Part shown: positions 19,540-30,606 of the stretch, piece after piece
Numbering within the stretch: the first letter of the stretch is position 1
How the letters are laid out: the number at the start of each line of letters is the position of its first letter
Source: Olsenella uli
GTDB taxonomy: Bacteria > Actinomycetota > Coriobacteriia > Coriobacteriales > Atopobiaceae
Direction: 5' to 3'
NCBI RefSeq assembly: GCF_016900775.1
Contig: NZ_JACJKN010000016.1
Span: 1 to 60,866 of the forward strand
Length of the DNA: 60,866 nt
Notes under the pieces: model-generated
The model's input: the letters and a program-made list of their open reading frames with translations, nothing else
What the model was told of the DNA's origin: nothing
Database searches by the model: none
Position numbers and translations under genes: made by a program

Positions 19540-20181
19540 TTACGGGCATCCCTCGGCGCGGCGCGCGGCGAGGGCGTTGTAGACGTCGATGGTTCCGGGA
19601 TAGAGGTAGCGGCCGCCCTCGAGGACGTAGACGATGCCGCCGACGAACGACTCCCAGAAGAGGTCGTCGAGCGAGGCCTTGCCCACGAGCGAGCGGCTCC
19701 GGCAGATGCCGGGGGTGTCGAGCCTCAGCGGCTCGATGCCGTCGGCGACGAAGAGCACCTCGTCGAGCGGCCCCATGTCGGCCGCCGCGGAGGTGTGGAC
19801 GGAGATGGCGTGCCACACGGCGGGGGGCAGCTCCGGGTAGCGCTCCGGGAGCGTCCGGGCCGCTATGATGCCGTGGAGCAGGGAGTGGACGAGCTCGAGC
19901 TCCACGCCGAGGTCGACCCCGAGCTCGCGCGCCTGGGCGAGCTGCTCGGAGACGGGCGCGGCCTTGGCCCAGTCGTGGAGGAGCCCGGCGGCGCGGGCGA
20001 GGAACGGGTCCACCCCGTAGGCGAGCGCGAGGCGCTCGGCGGTCTTGGCCACGGAGAGCGAGTGCGCGAGGCGCCTCGGCTTCTGCGCGAGGTGCTCCGA
20101 GACGTCCGCCTTGATCCGGGCGAGCAGGTCGCGCTGCTCGGGCGCGTACTCGACGCGCCGGGCGCTCTTCTTCTTGCCCAC
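19540..20181 (-). CDS. yqeK: YqeK-type HD phosphohydrolase
   Basis: 213 residues. HD motifs: His40 (LAHSLSVAKTAERLA), His69-Asp70 (AGLLHDWAK), then HSLLHGIIAA, ISVHTSAAADM and LFVADGIEP. YqeK proteins symmetrically cleave diadenosine tetraphosphate and sit beside nadD and rsfS, as here. The start GTG overlaps the nadD TAG by one base. Confidence 0.9.
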   Translation of the reverse strand: MGKKKSARRVEYAPEQRDLLARIKADVSEHLAQKPRRLAHSLSVAKTAERLALAYGVDPFLARAAGLLHDWAKAAPVSEQLAQARELGVDLGVELELVHSLLHGIIAARTLPERYPELPPAVWHAISVHTSAAADMGPLDEVLFVADGIEPLRLDTPGICRSRSLVGKASLDDLFWESFVGGIVYVLEGGRYLYPGTIDVYNALAARRAEGCP

Positions 20182-20888
20182 TACGAGACCACCTCCCCCG
20201 TCTGGCCGTACCTGCTTCGGGCTGCGCCGTACAGGCCGTGCTTGTGCAGGTAGCCCGTCACCTGGTCGGGCGTGAGGTAGCGCAGGCTCTGCCCGGCGCG
20301 CACGCGCTCCCTCAGGTAGCTCGACGATATGGCGAGCGCCGGGACGGAGAGGTAGGTGACGTCGAAGTCGAGCCCCGAGGCGGCGATGGCGTCCCAGGCG
20401 CGGTCGAGGTCGTAGCCCGGGCGCGTGGCGCCCACGAGGTGCGCCAGGCGCGCGATGTCCGCGGCGTCTCGCCAGGTGACGATCTCGGTGATGGCGTCCG
20501 CGCCGGTGATGAAGTAGAACTCGACGTTGGGCGGATAGAGCCCGCGGAGCAGCCGGAGGGTGTCGGCGGTGTAGGTGACGCCCGCGCGGTCGATCTCGAA
20601 GCGCGAGGCGACGAAGTGCGGGTTGTCCGCCGTCGCGAGCAGCGTCATGGCGAAGCGCTCCTCGCTCGAGGTGACGTCCTGCTCCAGCTTGAAGGCGGGC
20701 CGCCCCGCCGGCATGAAGACCACGAGGTCGAGCCCGAGGTCGTCGAAGGCCTGCTCCGCCGCGACGAGGTGGCCGTAGTGGATGGGGTCGAAGGTGCCGC
20801 CCATGATCCCGAGCCGGTAGCGGCGCCCCTCGTCGGCGCCGAGGACCGGCAGGTCCGCGGCGCGCAGCGCGGTGACGTCGACGCTCAT
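20181..20888 (-). CDS. nadD: Nicotinate-nucleotide adenylyltransferase
   Basis: Converts NaMN + ATP to deamido-NAD in NAD synthesis. 235 residues; nucleotidyltransferase motif GGTFDPIHYGHL at 30-41 and ISSSYLRERV near the C terminus (usually ISST). The ~20-residue N-terminal extension precedes the fold. The ATG at 20888 overlaps the proA stop in ATGA and is the best start. Confidence 0.95.
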   Translation of the reverse strand: MSVDVTALRAADLPVLGADEGRRYRLGIMGGTFDPIHYGHLVAAEQAFDDLGLDLVVFMPAGRPAFKLEQDVTSSEERFAMTLLATADNPHFVASRFEIDRAGVTYTADTLRLLRGLYPPNVEFYFITGADAITEIVTWRDAADIARLAHLVGATRPGYDLDRAWDAIAASGLDFDVTYLSVPALAISSSYLRERVRAGQSLRYLTPDQVTGYLHKHGLYGAARSRYGQTGEVVS

Positions 20889-22144
20889 CGGACCTGCCCG
20901 TCCCCGCGCGCGAGGTACTTCGTCGTGGTGAGGGCCGAGGCGCCCATGGGGCCGCGGGCGTGGAGCTTCTGCGTGGAGATGCCGATCTCGCCGCCCAGGC
21001 CGAAGACCCCGCCGTCGGTGAAGCGCGTCGAGGCGTTGGCGTAGACGGCGGCCGCGTCGACGCCCGCGAGAAACGCCTCGCAGGCGGCGTAGGACTCGCT
21101 CACGATGGCCTCGGAGTGGCCGGTGCCGTAGCGGTTGACGTGCGCGATGGCCTCCTCGACGCCCCCCACGCAGCGCACCGACATCTTGAGGTCCAGATAC
21201 TCGGTTCCCCAGTCCTCCTCGGTGGCGGCCCCCATCTCGACGCCGCACGCGGCCGCCGCGGCGCGCGCGCCCTCGTCGCCCACGAGCTCCACGCCGCGCT
21301 CGGAGAGGGCGAGAAGGACGGGCGGGAGGAGCCGCTCGGCCGCGCAGGCGTCCACGAGGAGCGACTCGGCGGCGTTGCAGACGCCCGGGCGCGAGCACTT
21401 GGCGTTCGTGACGATCCGCACGGCCTTCTCGACGTCCGCCTCGCGGTGGAGGTAGATGTGGCAGTTTCCGGTGCCGGTCTCGATGACGGGCACGGTCGCG
21501 CGCTCCACGCAGCGCCGGATGAGCTCCGCGCCGCCGCGCGGGATGAGGGCGTCGACGAGGCCGTTCGCGCGGATGAGCTCGTCGGTCTCGGTGTGGGCGG
21601 CGTCGTCGGAGACGTACTGCACGGCGTCCGCGGGAAGGCCCGCCTCGACGAGCGCGTCGCGGCAGGCGGCGGCGATCGCCTCGCAGGACTCCCGCGCGGC
21701 CGAGCCCCCCTTGAGGACGCAGGCGTTCCCGGAGCGCACGCAGAGCGCGAAGGCGTCCGCCGTGACGTTCGGGCGCGCCTCGTACACGATGGCGACGACG
21801 CCCAGAGGGACGCTCACCTGCTCGATGCGGACGCCGCACTCGAGCGTGCGGCCGCCCAGGACGCGCCCGAGGGGGTCTTCCTGCCGGGCGATGTCCTCGA
21901 GCGCGGAGGCGATGGAGGCGAGGCGGCCCTCGTCGAGGAGGAGCCGGTCCTGGAGGGGCGCCGGCATGCCGGAGCGCCTCCCCCGCTCGAGGTCGCGCGC
22001 GTTCGCCGCGCAGATGTCGGCCGCGCGCTCGAGGACGAGGCGCGCGGCGGCGCGTATGGCGCGCGAGCGGGACGCGGCCGTCGCCTGGCCGAGCCTGATG
22101 GACGCCTCGCGGGCGAGCGAGGCCTTGGTGCGAGCCTCTGACAT
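20885..22144 (-). CDS. proA: Gamma-glutamyl phosphate reductase
   Basis: Second step of proline synthesis: NADPH reduction of glutamyl-5-phosphate to the semialdehyde. 419 residues, normal length; aldehyde-dehydrogenase fold with catalytic Cys256 in SRPGVCNAAESLLV, and PLGVVAIVYEARPNVTADA upstream. It follows proB by 77 bases, a gap holding a perfect TATAAT. Confidence 0.97.
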   Translation of the reverse strand: MSEARTKASLAREASIRLGQATAASRSRAIRAAARLVLERAADICAANARDLERGRRSGMPAPLQDRLLLDEGRLASIASALEDIARQEDPLGRVLGGRTLECGVRIEQVSVPLGVVAIVYEARPNVTADAFALCVRSGNACVLKGGSAARESCEAIAAACRDALVEAGLPADAVQYVSDDAAHTETDELIRANGLVDALIPRGGAELIRRCVERATVPVIETGTGNCHIYLHREADVEKAVRIVTNAKCSRPGVCNAAESLLVDACAAERLLPPVLLALSERGVELVGDEGARAAAAACGVEMGAATEEDWGTEYLDLKMSVRCVGGVEEAIAHVNRYGTGHSEAIVSESYAACEAFLAGVDAAAVYANASTRFTDGGVFGLGGEIGISTQKLHARGPMGASALTTTKYLARGDGQVR

Positions 22145-22172
22145 GGGCCGCTCCTTTCGCCGGGTGAGCCCG

Positions 22173-22178
22173 ATTATA
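22173..22178 (-). promoter_or_regulatory. Possible internal -10 element before proA
   Basis: Perfect minus-strand TATAAT 28 bases before the proA start, but no recognisable -35 at 16-18 bp and no extended -10 TG, so a real promoter here is uncertain. Confidence 0.3.
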
Positions 22179-22221
22179 TAGCGTCGGCCGCCCGCGCCCG
22201 CCCGGCGGCGCGCGGCGGGGC

Positions 22222-23334
22222 CTAGAAGACGAGGAGGTCGTCGCGGTGCACGGCCGGCTGGGCACGGTCCTCGCCGAGGAAGCGCGCGATGACGTCGAGC
22301 TTGATACCGCGCACCCGGCCCATGTCCTCCGAGGAGTAGCGCGCCACGCCGCGCCCGATGACGTCTCCCGCGGGCGAGCGGACGTTCACGACGTCGCCCG
22401 CGGCGTAGGACCCGCTCGTGGAGACCACGCCGACGGGCAGGATGGACGCCCCGCGCTCCAGCACGGCCCGCGCGGCACCCTCGTCAAGCGTGATCGTGCC
22501 GCGCGGCACCTCGGCGAGGCCGATCCAGAGCTTCCTGCCGCCCTCGTGGGGCGACCCCGCGGGCGCCTCGAAGCGGGTCCCCACGGCCTCTCCCGAGGCG
22601 AGCTGCGCGAGCACGCCCGGGCGCCGCCCGCGGCAGACGACCATCGGGATCCCCGCGGCGAGCATCGCGCGGGCGGCACGCAGCTTCGAGGCCATCCCGC
22701 CCGTGCCGAACGTCGTGCCCGCGCCGCCCGCGACGGACATGAGCTCGGGCGTGACCTCGCTCACGCGGCCGATCAGCTCGGCCGCGAGGTCCTGCTGCGG
22801 GTTGGCCGTGTAGAGGCCCTCGACGTCGGAGCAGATGACGTAGAGGTCCGCCCCCACGAGCGCGGCCACGAGCGCGCCGAGCATGTCGTTGTCGCCGAAG
22901 GCGAACTCGGCGGTTGAGACGGTGTCGTTCTCGTTGACCACGGGGACGGCGCCGAGCTCGATGAGACGCGCGAGGGTGCTGCGCGCGTTGAGGAAGCCGT
23001 CGCGGTCCATGACGTCGCGCCGGGTGAGCAGGACCTGGCCGCAGGGGATGCCCCGCTCGGCCAGGACGTCGGCGTAGGCCTGCGTGAGGTTGGCCTGGCC
23101 GGCCGCGGCGCAGGCCTGGAGCGTGGCGATGTCGCCCGGCCGCCCGGGAAGGCCGAGGACGTCGCGCCCGGCGGCCGCGGCGCCCGACGACACCACGACG
23201 ACTCGCGTCCCGCCCGCGACGAGGGCGGCCACCTGGTCGCAGAGGGAGCGGATGAAGCCGCGGTCGAGCGCGCCGGACTCGTCGACGAGCGTCGAGGAGC
23301 CCACCTTCACGACCATGAGCCCGGGGGCGCCCAC
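22222..23334 (-). CDS. proB: Glutamate 5-kinase
   Basis: First, usually proline-inhibited, step of proline synthesis. 370 residues: amino-acid-kinase domain (VVKVGSSTLVDESG, VVVVSSGAAAAGRDVLG, PVVNENDTVS, FGDNDMLGALVAALVGADLYVICSDVEGLYTANP) and a C-terminal PUA domain (about 275-365). GTG 23334 lies directly after the obg TAG with AGG upstream; ATG 23316 is a plausible alternative six codons in. Confidence 0.95.
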   Translation of the reverse strand: MGAPGLMVVKVGSSTLVDESGALDRGFIRSLCDQVAALVAGGTRVVVVSSGAAAAGRDVLGLPGRPGDIATLQACAAAGQANLTQAYADVLAERGIPCGQVLLTRRDVMDRDGFLNARSTLARLIELGAVPVVNENDTVSTAEFAFGDNDMLGALVAALVGADLYVICSDVEGLYTANPQQDLAAELIGRVSEVTPELMSVAGGAGTTFGTGGMASKLRAARAMLAAGIPMVVCRGRRPGVLAQLASGEAVGTRFEAPAGSPHEGGRKLWIGLAEVPRGTITLDEGAARAVLERGASILPVGVVSTSGSYAAGDVVNVRSPAGDVIGRGVARYSSEDMGRVRGIKLDVIARFLGEDRAQPAVHRDDLLVF

Positions 23335-25014
<1,680 letters not shown>

Positions 25015-25029
25015 GATGTGACCGAGACT

Positions 25030-25278
25030 TTACGCCTCGCGGACGTGCACGCGGTGCTTGACGCCCTTGGTAAACTCGACGGTGCCGGCGGTGAGGGCGA
25101 ACAGCGTGTCGTCCTTGCCGATGCCGACGTTGTCGCCGGGGTGGATGTGGGTGCCGCGCTGGCGGACGAGAATCTCGCCGGCCTTCACGAACTGCCCGCC
25201 GTAACGCTTGGTGCCGAGGCGCTGCGCCTGCGAATCGCGGCCGTTGCGGGACGAGCCGAGACCCTTCTTGTGAGCCAT
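25030..25278 (-). CDS. rpmA: 50S ribosomal protein L27
   Basis: 82-residue L27 ([43 protein letters not shown]), placed near the peptidyl-transferase centre. It starts directly with MAHKKG, i.e. without the cleaved N-terminal extension found in many Firmicutes. It follows rplU by 31 bases. Confidence 0.97.
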   Translation of the reverse strand: MAHKKGLGSSRNGRDSQAQRLGTKRYGGQFVKAGEILVRQRGTHIHPGDNVGIGKDDTLFALTAGTVEFTKGVKHRVHVREA

Positions 25279-25309
25279 GGTATGACCTGCCTTCTACTCA
25301 GATACGAAA

Positions 25310-25618
25310 CTACGCGGGAATCTCGACGACCTGGAGCTTCGTCAGGTTCTGACGGTGGCCCTTGGTGCGGTGATAGCGCTTGCGCTTCTTGAGCTTGAAG
25401 ACGAGGACCTTCTCGCCCTTGAACTGATCGACGACCTCGGCGGTGACCTTCTTGTCCTGGAGGGAGGCGGGGTCGACGATGGTCGCGGAGCCGTCGTTCA
25501 GGAGAAGGACGTCAAGCTCGACCTTGTCGCCAGGCTGCGCGTCGAGCTTCTCGACGTCGATGACGTCGCCCTTGGCAACCTTATACTGCTTGCCACCAGT
25601 TGCTACGATTGCGTACAT
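25310..25618 (-). CDS. rplU: 50S ribosomal protein L21
   Basis: 102-residue L21 (MYAIVATGGKQYKVAKGDVIDVEKL...KKRKRYHRTKGHRQNLTKLQVVEI). First gene of rplU-rpmA, with its own promoter at 25661-25689. Confidence 0.97.
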   Translation of the reverse strand: MYAIVATGGKQYKVAKGDVIDVEKLDAQPGDKVELDVLLLNDGSATIVDPASLQDKKVTAEVVDQFKGEKVLVFKLKKRKRYHRTKGHRQNLTKLQVVEIPA

Positions 25619-25660
25619 GTGCGAAACCCTTCATTGCTGGCGTGAATGCAACAGTTGCTT

Positions 25661-25689
25661 ATATTACTAGCAGCGCCCCCACGCGTCAA
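25661..25689 (-). promoter_or_regulatory. Probable promoter of rplU-rpmA
   Basis: Minus-strand TTGACG (25689-25684), 17-bp spacer ending TGCTAG, and TAATAT (25666-25661), 42 bases before the rplU start. Confidence 0.6.
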
Positions 25690-25766
25690 CGAGGAGTTGC
25701 CGTGACCTGCGGGTCCGTAAGGGAAAAGACGGCGCCCGAGCTCATGCGGGGACGATGCGGCCTTGC

Positions 25767-26540
25767 TCAGGATAGCGGCGCGCGCGGCTCGCTCGCAAAA
25801 AACGAGAAAGGCTCCACAAGACGCCCATCTTCCTCGTGGCGCTGGGCGACCCTGCGCACGCGGACGGCCGCGCACGCCCCCGCGCCCGCCTCGGCGAGGG
25901 CGGCGTCGACGAGGGCGCGCGGCCGAAGCGACGCCCGCGCGCCGGAGCGCGTCTCCACCCGGACGAGGACGGACCCGCCCGCGAGGTCCACGGCCTCGAG
26001 CGCGACGAGCGTCGAGGCGAGCTCGACGGTCTTCTCGCGCTCCCCGCGGAGGTAGGTGAGGGTGCCGCGCGCCCTGAGCTCGCCCACGGCGCGCTCGATC
26101 CGCGCGGCGTCGACCGGCGAGGACACGAGCTCGACCTCCCAGCCCGAGCGGTTCAGCCACGCCTCGAGGGCGGGGGCGGCGCCGGGCACGTAGGCCGCGC
26201 GGGCGGGTGCGAGGGCCGGCGGCGTGGCGGCGCGCAGGAGCGCGAGGGCCTCCTCGGCGTCCACGCGCTCGGTGAGCCGCACGTCGTAGTACTCGCAGGC
26301 CGAGCTCGCCCCGACGGGCAGGGCGCCAGAGAACTGCAGGCGCATGCGGCGGGCGAAGCCGTTGCCGATGGAAAACGGGAGCCGCGCGCGACGGACGCAG
26401 CGCTCCACCGTGGCGATGACCTCGAGGTGGCCGAGGTAGGCGAGCCGCTCGTCCTTGCCGTACTCCACGCGCAGGCGCGCGAGCTCGGCCTTGGTCGGCT
26501 GGTCCTGCGGGCGGCCCGCGAAGGGCTGGGGCCTCGTCAT
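25767..26540 (-). CDS. DUF2344 (TIGR03936) radical-SAM-linked protein
   Basis: 257 residues. RVEYGKDERLAYLGHLEVIATVERCVRRARLPFSIGNGFARRMRLQFSGALPVG is the hallmark of the DUF2344 family, which is either fused to or encoded beside a TIGR03960 radical SAM protein. The ATG overlaps the radical SAM stop in ATGA. Its biochemical role is not established; the partner arrangement suggests a shared reaction. Confidence 0.88.
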   Translation of the reverse strand: MTRPQPFAGRPQDQPTKAELARLRVEYGKDERLAYLGHLEVIATVERCVRRARLPFSIGNGFARRMRLQFSGALPVGASSACEYYDVRLTERVDAEEALALLRAATPPALAPARAAYVPGAAPALEAWLNRSGWEVELVSSPVDAARIERAVGELRARGTLTYLRGEREKTVELASTLVALEAVDLAGGSVLVRVETRSGARASLRPRALVDAALAEAGAGACAAVRVRRVAQRHEEDGRLVEPFSFFASEPRAPLS

Positions 26541-28414
26541 GAGCGCACCCCCTGTATGACGTTGCGGACGCCGAGCGCGGGGCACACGCCGCAGCCCGTG
26601 CAGCTCTCCCGCGTGCAGTCGGGCGTGGTGACGCCCTCGACGGCGCGGAGCCACTCGCGCTGGAGGTAGCCCTTGGAGACGCCGGGCGAGGTGTGGTCCC
26701 AGGGCAGGGCAGCCGAGAGCGGGAACTCCTCGCAGGCCACGTCCGTCAGGTCAAGCCCGCACTCGCGCGCGGCCCGCTCCCAGAGGTCGAACCTGAACTC
26801 GCTCGTCCAGGCGTCGAAGGAGCAGCCGAGCTCCCAGGCGCGCCGCACGAGCGCGAAGCCGGCGCGGCCCATCTTGGAGAGCGCCCCCTCCACGAGCGAG
26901 ACGTCCGCGTCGTGGTAGGAGACGCGGATGGCGCGGTCGCGCACCTCGTGGAGCAGGAGCTGCTGGCGGCGCCTGACCTCGGCCGGGTCGAGCTGGCCCA
27001 CCCACTGGAAGGGCGTGTGGGCCTTGGGCACGAGCACGGCGACCGAGATGGAGACCGACACGCCGCTCTTGGGGCCGCGCCCCACGACCTCGCGGCCGAT
27101 CTCGAGCACGCGCTCGGCCATGCGGGCTATGCCCACCACGTCCTCGTCCGTCTCGGTGGGAAGGCCCATCATGAAGTAGAGCTTCATGCGCCGCCAGCCC
27201 TGCGAGAAGGCGTTTCTCGCCGCGCGCTCGAGGTCGTCCTCGGTCACGTTCTTGTTGATGACGTCGCGCAGGCGCTGGCTGCCGGCCTCGGGGGCGAAGG
27301 TGAGGCCTCCCCTCCTGCCGCCGGCCACGGCCGCGGCCATGTCCACGCCGAAGGAGTCGAGGCGCTGCGAGGGGATGGAGACGCGGATGCCCCTGCCCTC
27401 GAGGCCCTCGTTCATGCCGCGCAGGATCTCCTCGCACTGGGAGTGGTCGGTCGTGGAGAGCGACGTGAGCGATATCTCGTTGTGCCCGCTGGCGAGAAGG
27501 CCCTCCACGCCGCACGCGACCACCTGGGCGGCGGGCCGCTCGCGCACGGGCCGGTACGTCATGCCCGCCTGGCAGAAGCGGCACCCCCGGGCGCAGCCGC
27601 GCAGCACCTCGAGGGAGAGGCGGTCCTGCACGATGCCCATGTAGGGGACGATCCGCTGGGCGACGGCGTCCGTCCCGGCGAAGTCCTGCAGGCAGCGCTT
27701 GAGGACGACCTCGGGCGCGCCCTCCCCCGCCCTCGGGACCGCGCGACCCCAGCGCGTGGTGGACTCGTCGACCACGACGTCGTAGAGCGAGGGCACGTAG
27801 GTCCCGGGCACGCGGGCGAGGCGGCGCAGGACCTCGGCGCGGCAGGCGCCCTCGGCGCGCGCCGCGCGGATGCAGGCGCACGCCTCCACGATCGACTCCT
27901 CGCCGTCGCCGAGCAGGACCGCGTCGAAGACGGGCGCGAGCGGCTCGCAGTTCCAGGCGGAGGGGCCTCCGGCGAGGATGATGGGGTCGTCCTCGTCGCG
28001 CCCGTCGCTCGTGGGCGCGATGCCGGCAAGATCGAGCACCTCGAGGACGTTCGTGGCGATGAGCTCGTGGGCGAGCGTGAAGCCGATCGCGTCGAAGGAG
28101 GCGAGCGGGGCCGCCCCCTCGAGGGAGAGCAGCGGCACGCCCTCCCCCCTCATGAGCGCGGCCATGTCCTTCCAGGGCAGGTAGCAGCGCTCGCAGCTCA
28201 TGCCCTCCTGCGCGTTCACCCGGTTGTAGAGGATGGCCACGCCGAGGTTGGGCTGGCCGACCTCGTAGACGTCCGCGTAGACCATGCAGAGGTGGAAGGG
28301 CCCCTGCTGCTCCTCGCAGGCGCCCCACTCGTGGTCGAGGTAGCGCGAGGGGTGCTCGACCCGGGCGAGGAGCGGCTCGATGAGGTGGAAGAGGTTCTCG
28401 CGCCGCGCCCTCAT
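26537..28414 (-). CDS. TIGR03960-type B12-binding radical SAM protein
   Basis: 625 residues. N-terminal cobalamin-binding-like region (about 20-200, with FDAIGFTLAHELIATNVLEVLDLAG and ILAGGPSAWNCEPLAPVFDAVLLGDGEES), then the radical SAM domain with Cys274, Cys278 and Cys281 (LRGCARGCRFCQAG), and a C-terminal Cys cluster CTRESCTGCGVC that could hold another FeS centre. The family is widespread, often beside rodA/rplU/obg genes, with no proven substrate. It overlaps its neighbours by four bases on both sides. Confidence 0.9.
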   Translation of the reverse strand: MRARRENLFHLIEPLLARVEHPSRYLDHEWGACEEQQGPFHLCMVYADVYEVGQPNLGVAILYNRVNAQEGMSCERCYLPWKDMAALMRGEGVPLLSLEGAAPLASFDAIGFTLAHELIATNVLEVLDLAGIAPTSDGRDEDDPIILAGGPSAWNCEPLAPVFDAVLLGDGEESIVEACACIRAARAEGACRAEVLRRLARVPGTYVPSLYDVVVDESTTRWGRAVPRAGEGAPEVVLKRCLQDFAGTDAVAQRIVPYMGIVQDRLSLEVLRGCARGCRFCQAGMTYRPVRERPAAQVVACGVEGLLASGHNEISLTSLSTTDHSQCEEILRGMNEGLEGRGIRVSIPSQRLDSFGVDMAAAVAGGRRGGLTFAPEAGSQRLRDVINKNVTEDDLERAARNAFSQGWRRMKLYFMMGLPTETDEDVVGIARMAERVLEIGREVVGRGPKSGVSVSISVAVLVPKAHTPFQWVGQLDPAEVRRRQQLLLHEVRDRAIRVSYHDADVSLVEGALSKMGRAGFALVRRAWELGCSFDAWTSEFRFDLWERAARECGLDLTDVACEEFPLSAALPWDHTSPGVSKGYLQREWLRAVEGVTTPDCTRESCTGCGVCPALGVRNVIQGVRS

Positions 28415-29346
28415 GCCGCACCCCCGCCGATGGTGACGTAGCCGTCATCGCCCGTCGCCGGGGCGAGCGCCTGGCCGGCCGGGGCGGCGGGCTCGCCCGC
28501 GCCCTCCGGGGACGGGGCCGCGTCGCGCCCGTCCTCGAGCTCGAGTCGCAGGCGGATGGCGCGGGCGGTGGCGACGGTGCCGCCGTAGCCGACGCAGGCC
28601 TTGAGCGCGGCGCCGAGCCCCGGGACGAGCCCCACGAGCGTCCGCGCGAGCGCGCGGTAGGCGAGCCCGCCGCCCATGACGCCCGCGAGCTCGGCCAGCC
28701 GCTCGAGGTCGACGTCGCGCCCGTAGGCGGCGGCGATGTCGAGCGCGAGCGCGCACTGGCTCGCGCACATGATGGGCAGGTCCGAGCCCGGGATGAGGCT
28801 CACGGCCCCCACGGCGGCGTTCTCGAGGGCACGCCGCGCGACGAGCGCGTCGGTCACCGCGCGGCGGCAGAACGGGAAGTTCGCGGCAAGCGCGAGGGGC
28901 TTCTCGGTGGCCTGCGCGAGCCACGAGGCGAGCCGCCCGAGGAGCGCCTCGTCGCTCGAGCCGCAGACGACGCCCACGAGCGGAGCGGCCTCGGGCGCAA
29001 GGCCGAGCGGCGGCACGTCGAGCGCGCCCTCGGCGACCATGGCGACGGGCACGCCCGCCCCGGCGTAGGAGCGGGCGATGGCCGCACAGGGACCCTCCCC
29101 GACGAGCACGAGGGCGGCGTCCGCCGGCTCCGAGCCCGCGGGCGCCGCCGACAGGCCGCGCACGTCCACGACCCCGCCCGGGCGCTCCGCGGCGAGCGCG
29201 CGCCTCACCGCGCCCGCGACGGCGGGCGGGCAGGTCGCGTCCACGTGGACGCGCAGGACCACCCGCTCGTCGCGCCGGGCGAACGAGCTTCTCCCCGCCG
29301 AGAGCACCTCGAGCACCCTGCCCAGGGTGACCTTCCGCGATGACAT
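28411..29346 (-). CDS. DUF697 domain protein without GTPase domain
   Basis: 311 residues. The C-terminal half carries the DUF697 pattern (ENAAVGAVSLIPGSDLPIMCASQCALALDIAAAYGRDVDLERLAELAGVMGGGLAYRALARTLVGLVPGLG), a helical, probably membrane-associated domain usually fused to a Ras-like GTPase in YcjF/YcjX-type proteins. No P-loop is visible in the N-terminal half, although it has alternating strands (AALVLVGEGPCAAIARSYAGAGVPVAMVAE) like a nucleotide-binding fold. A low-complexity Ala/Pro tail follows. Function unknown; it lies between rodA and the radical SAM gene in one transcription unit. Confidence 0.75.
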   Translation of the reverse strand: MSSRKVTLGRVLEVLSAGRSSFARRDERVVLRVHVDATCPPAVAGAVRRALAAERPGGVVDVRGLSAAPAGSEPADAALVLVGEGPCAAIARSYAGAGVPVAMVAEGALDVPPLGLAPEAAPLVGVVCGSSDEALLGRLASWLAQATEKPLALAANFPFCRRAVTDALVARRALENAAVGAVSLIPGSDLPIMCASQCALALDIAAAYGRDVDLERLAELAGVMGGGLAYRALARTLVGLVPGLGAALKACVGYGGTVATARAIRLRLELEDGRDAAPSPEGAGEPAAPAGQALAPATGDDGYVTIGGGAA

Positions 29347-29385
29347 GACTTCCTCCCCTCCGGGGCCTCGCCCCGAGCACCCGCG

Positions 29386-30597
29386 TCACGCGACCTTCTG
29401 GCGGTGCCTCCACACCGACTGGACGACCCCCACGGCCGCCATCTGGACGATCATTGAGGACGAGCCGTAGCTCATGAACGGCAGCGGGATGCCCGTGATC
29501 GGCATGATCCCGATGCACATGCCGACGTTCTCCAGCACCTGGAAGGTCCAGAGCGCCGCGCAGCCCACGAGCACGAGCTTGGAGAACGGCGACTCCACGC
29601 GCATCGCCAGCAGGATCGTCGCGAGGATCATCCAGGCGAACAGGCCGAGAAGGACGACCGAGCCGACGAAGCCGAACTGCTCGGCGAAGGTGGCGAAGAT
29701 GAAGTCCGTGTGCGCCTCGGGGAGAAAGCCCGAGAGCGCCTGGGACGCGTTGCCCACGCCCTTGCCGAGAAGGCCGCCCGAGCCGATGGCGATCTTTGCC
29801 TGGAGGAGATTGTATCCGTCCTCGGAGGCCGTGCCCTCCGGGTCCATGAAGACGGTGAGCCGCTTGAGCTGGTACTCCTGCAGGATGTGCGGGATGCCCT
29901 CGATCGACGAGGTGATCACGACGAGGGCCGCCACGGCCACGATGAGCGCTATGGTGGCGAGCACCCAGGAGCGCGGCGCGCCGCTGCAGATGATGATCGT
30001 GGCGCCCGCGAAGAAGATCATGAGGCCGGTCCCGAGGTCGGTCACCATGATGAGCAGAAGCGGCACGAGCAGCGTCGCGCACATCTTGGCGTAGTCGCGA
30101 AACGAGTCGATCTTGCCGTTGTACTGGGCGCACGTGGCCGCCATGAGGAAGATCACGACGAGCTTGGCGGGCTCGGAGGGCTGGAAGCGCAGGGGACCGA
30201 TCCGCACCCAGCCGACCATGCCGCCGCCCTCGACGCCGAGCCCGGGGACCTTGGGCAGCACCATGAGGACGCACGCGAGCACGAAGAGCACGGTCGTCAG
30301 GTTGGCGAGGTTGCGGTAGTCGTAGCGCCAGACCACGAACGCCACGGCGGCGCCGAGCGCGATGCCGGCGAGGTGGCTCGTGAAGTTGGCGTCGGCGAGC
30401 GTGAGCGAGCACGACCACATGGTGATGACGCCGATGATGATGATGAGCAGCGCGGGGATGAGCTGCGAGAGGTAGAGCTTCTCGAGCGGGCCGCCGCGCT
30501 TGCCCACGCGCGCCCCGGCGCCCCCGCGCCCGCCGCGCTGCCCGATCGAGGAGAGGCCCCCGCCCGCCGTGCCCGGGCCGGTGAATTCTCGTGCCAT
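29386..30597 (-). CDS. rodA: Rod-shape SEDS glycosyltransferase RodA
   Basis: 403-residue peptidoglycan polymerase of the elongasome, working with PBP2 (mrdA, next upstream). About ten membrane segments after a ~40-residue Gly-rich cytoplasmic N terminus. SEDS signatures: RIGPLRFQPSEPAKLVVIFLMA, LPEAHTDFIFATFAEQFGFVGS, and ITGIPLPFMSYGSSSMIVQMAAVGVV. Nine bases separate it from mrdA. Confidence 0.95.
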   Translation of the reverse strand: MAREFTGPGTAGGGLSSIGQRGGRGGAGARVGKRGGPLEKLYLSQLIPALLIIIIGVITMWSCSLTLADANFTSHLAGIALGAAVAFVVWRYDYRNLANLTTVLFVLACVLMVLPKVPGLGVEGGGMVGWVRIGPLRFQPSEPAKLVVIFLMAATCAQYNGKIDSFRDYAKMCATLLVPLLLIMVTDLGTGLMIFFAGATIIICSGAPRSWVLATIALIVAVAALVVITSSIEGIPHILQEYQLKRLTVFMDPEGTASEDGYNLLQAKIAIGSGGLLGKGVGNASQALSGFLPEAHTDFIFATFAEQFGFVGSVVLLGLFAWMILATILLAMRVESPFSKLVLVGCAALWTFQVLENVGMCIGIMPITGIPLPFMSYGSSSMIVQMAAVGVVQSVWRHRQKVA

Positions 30598-30606
30598 GCT
30601 CCCCTC

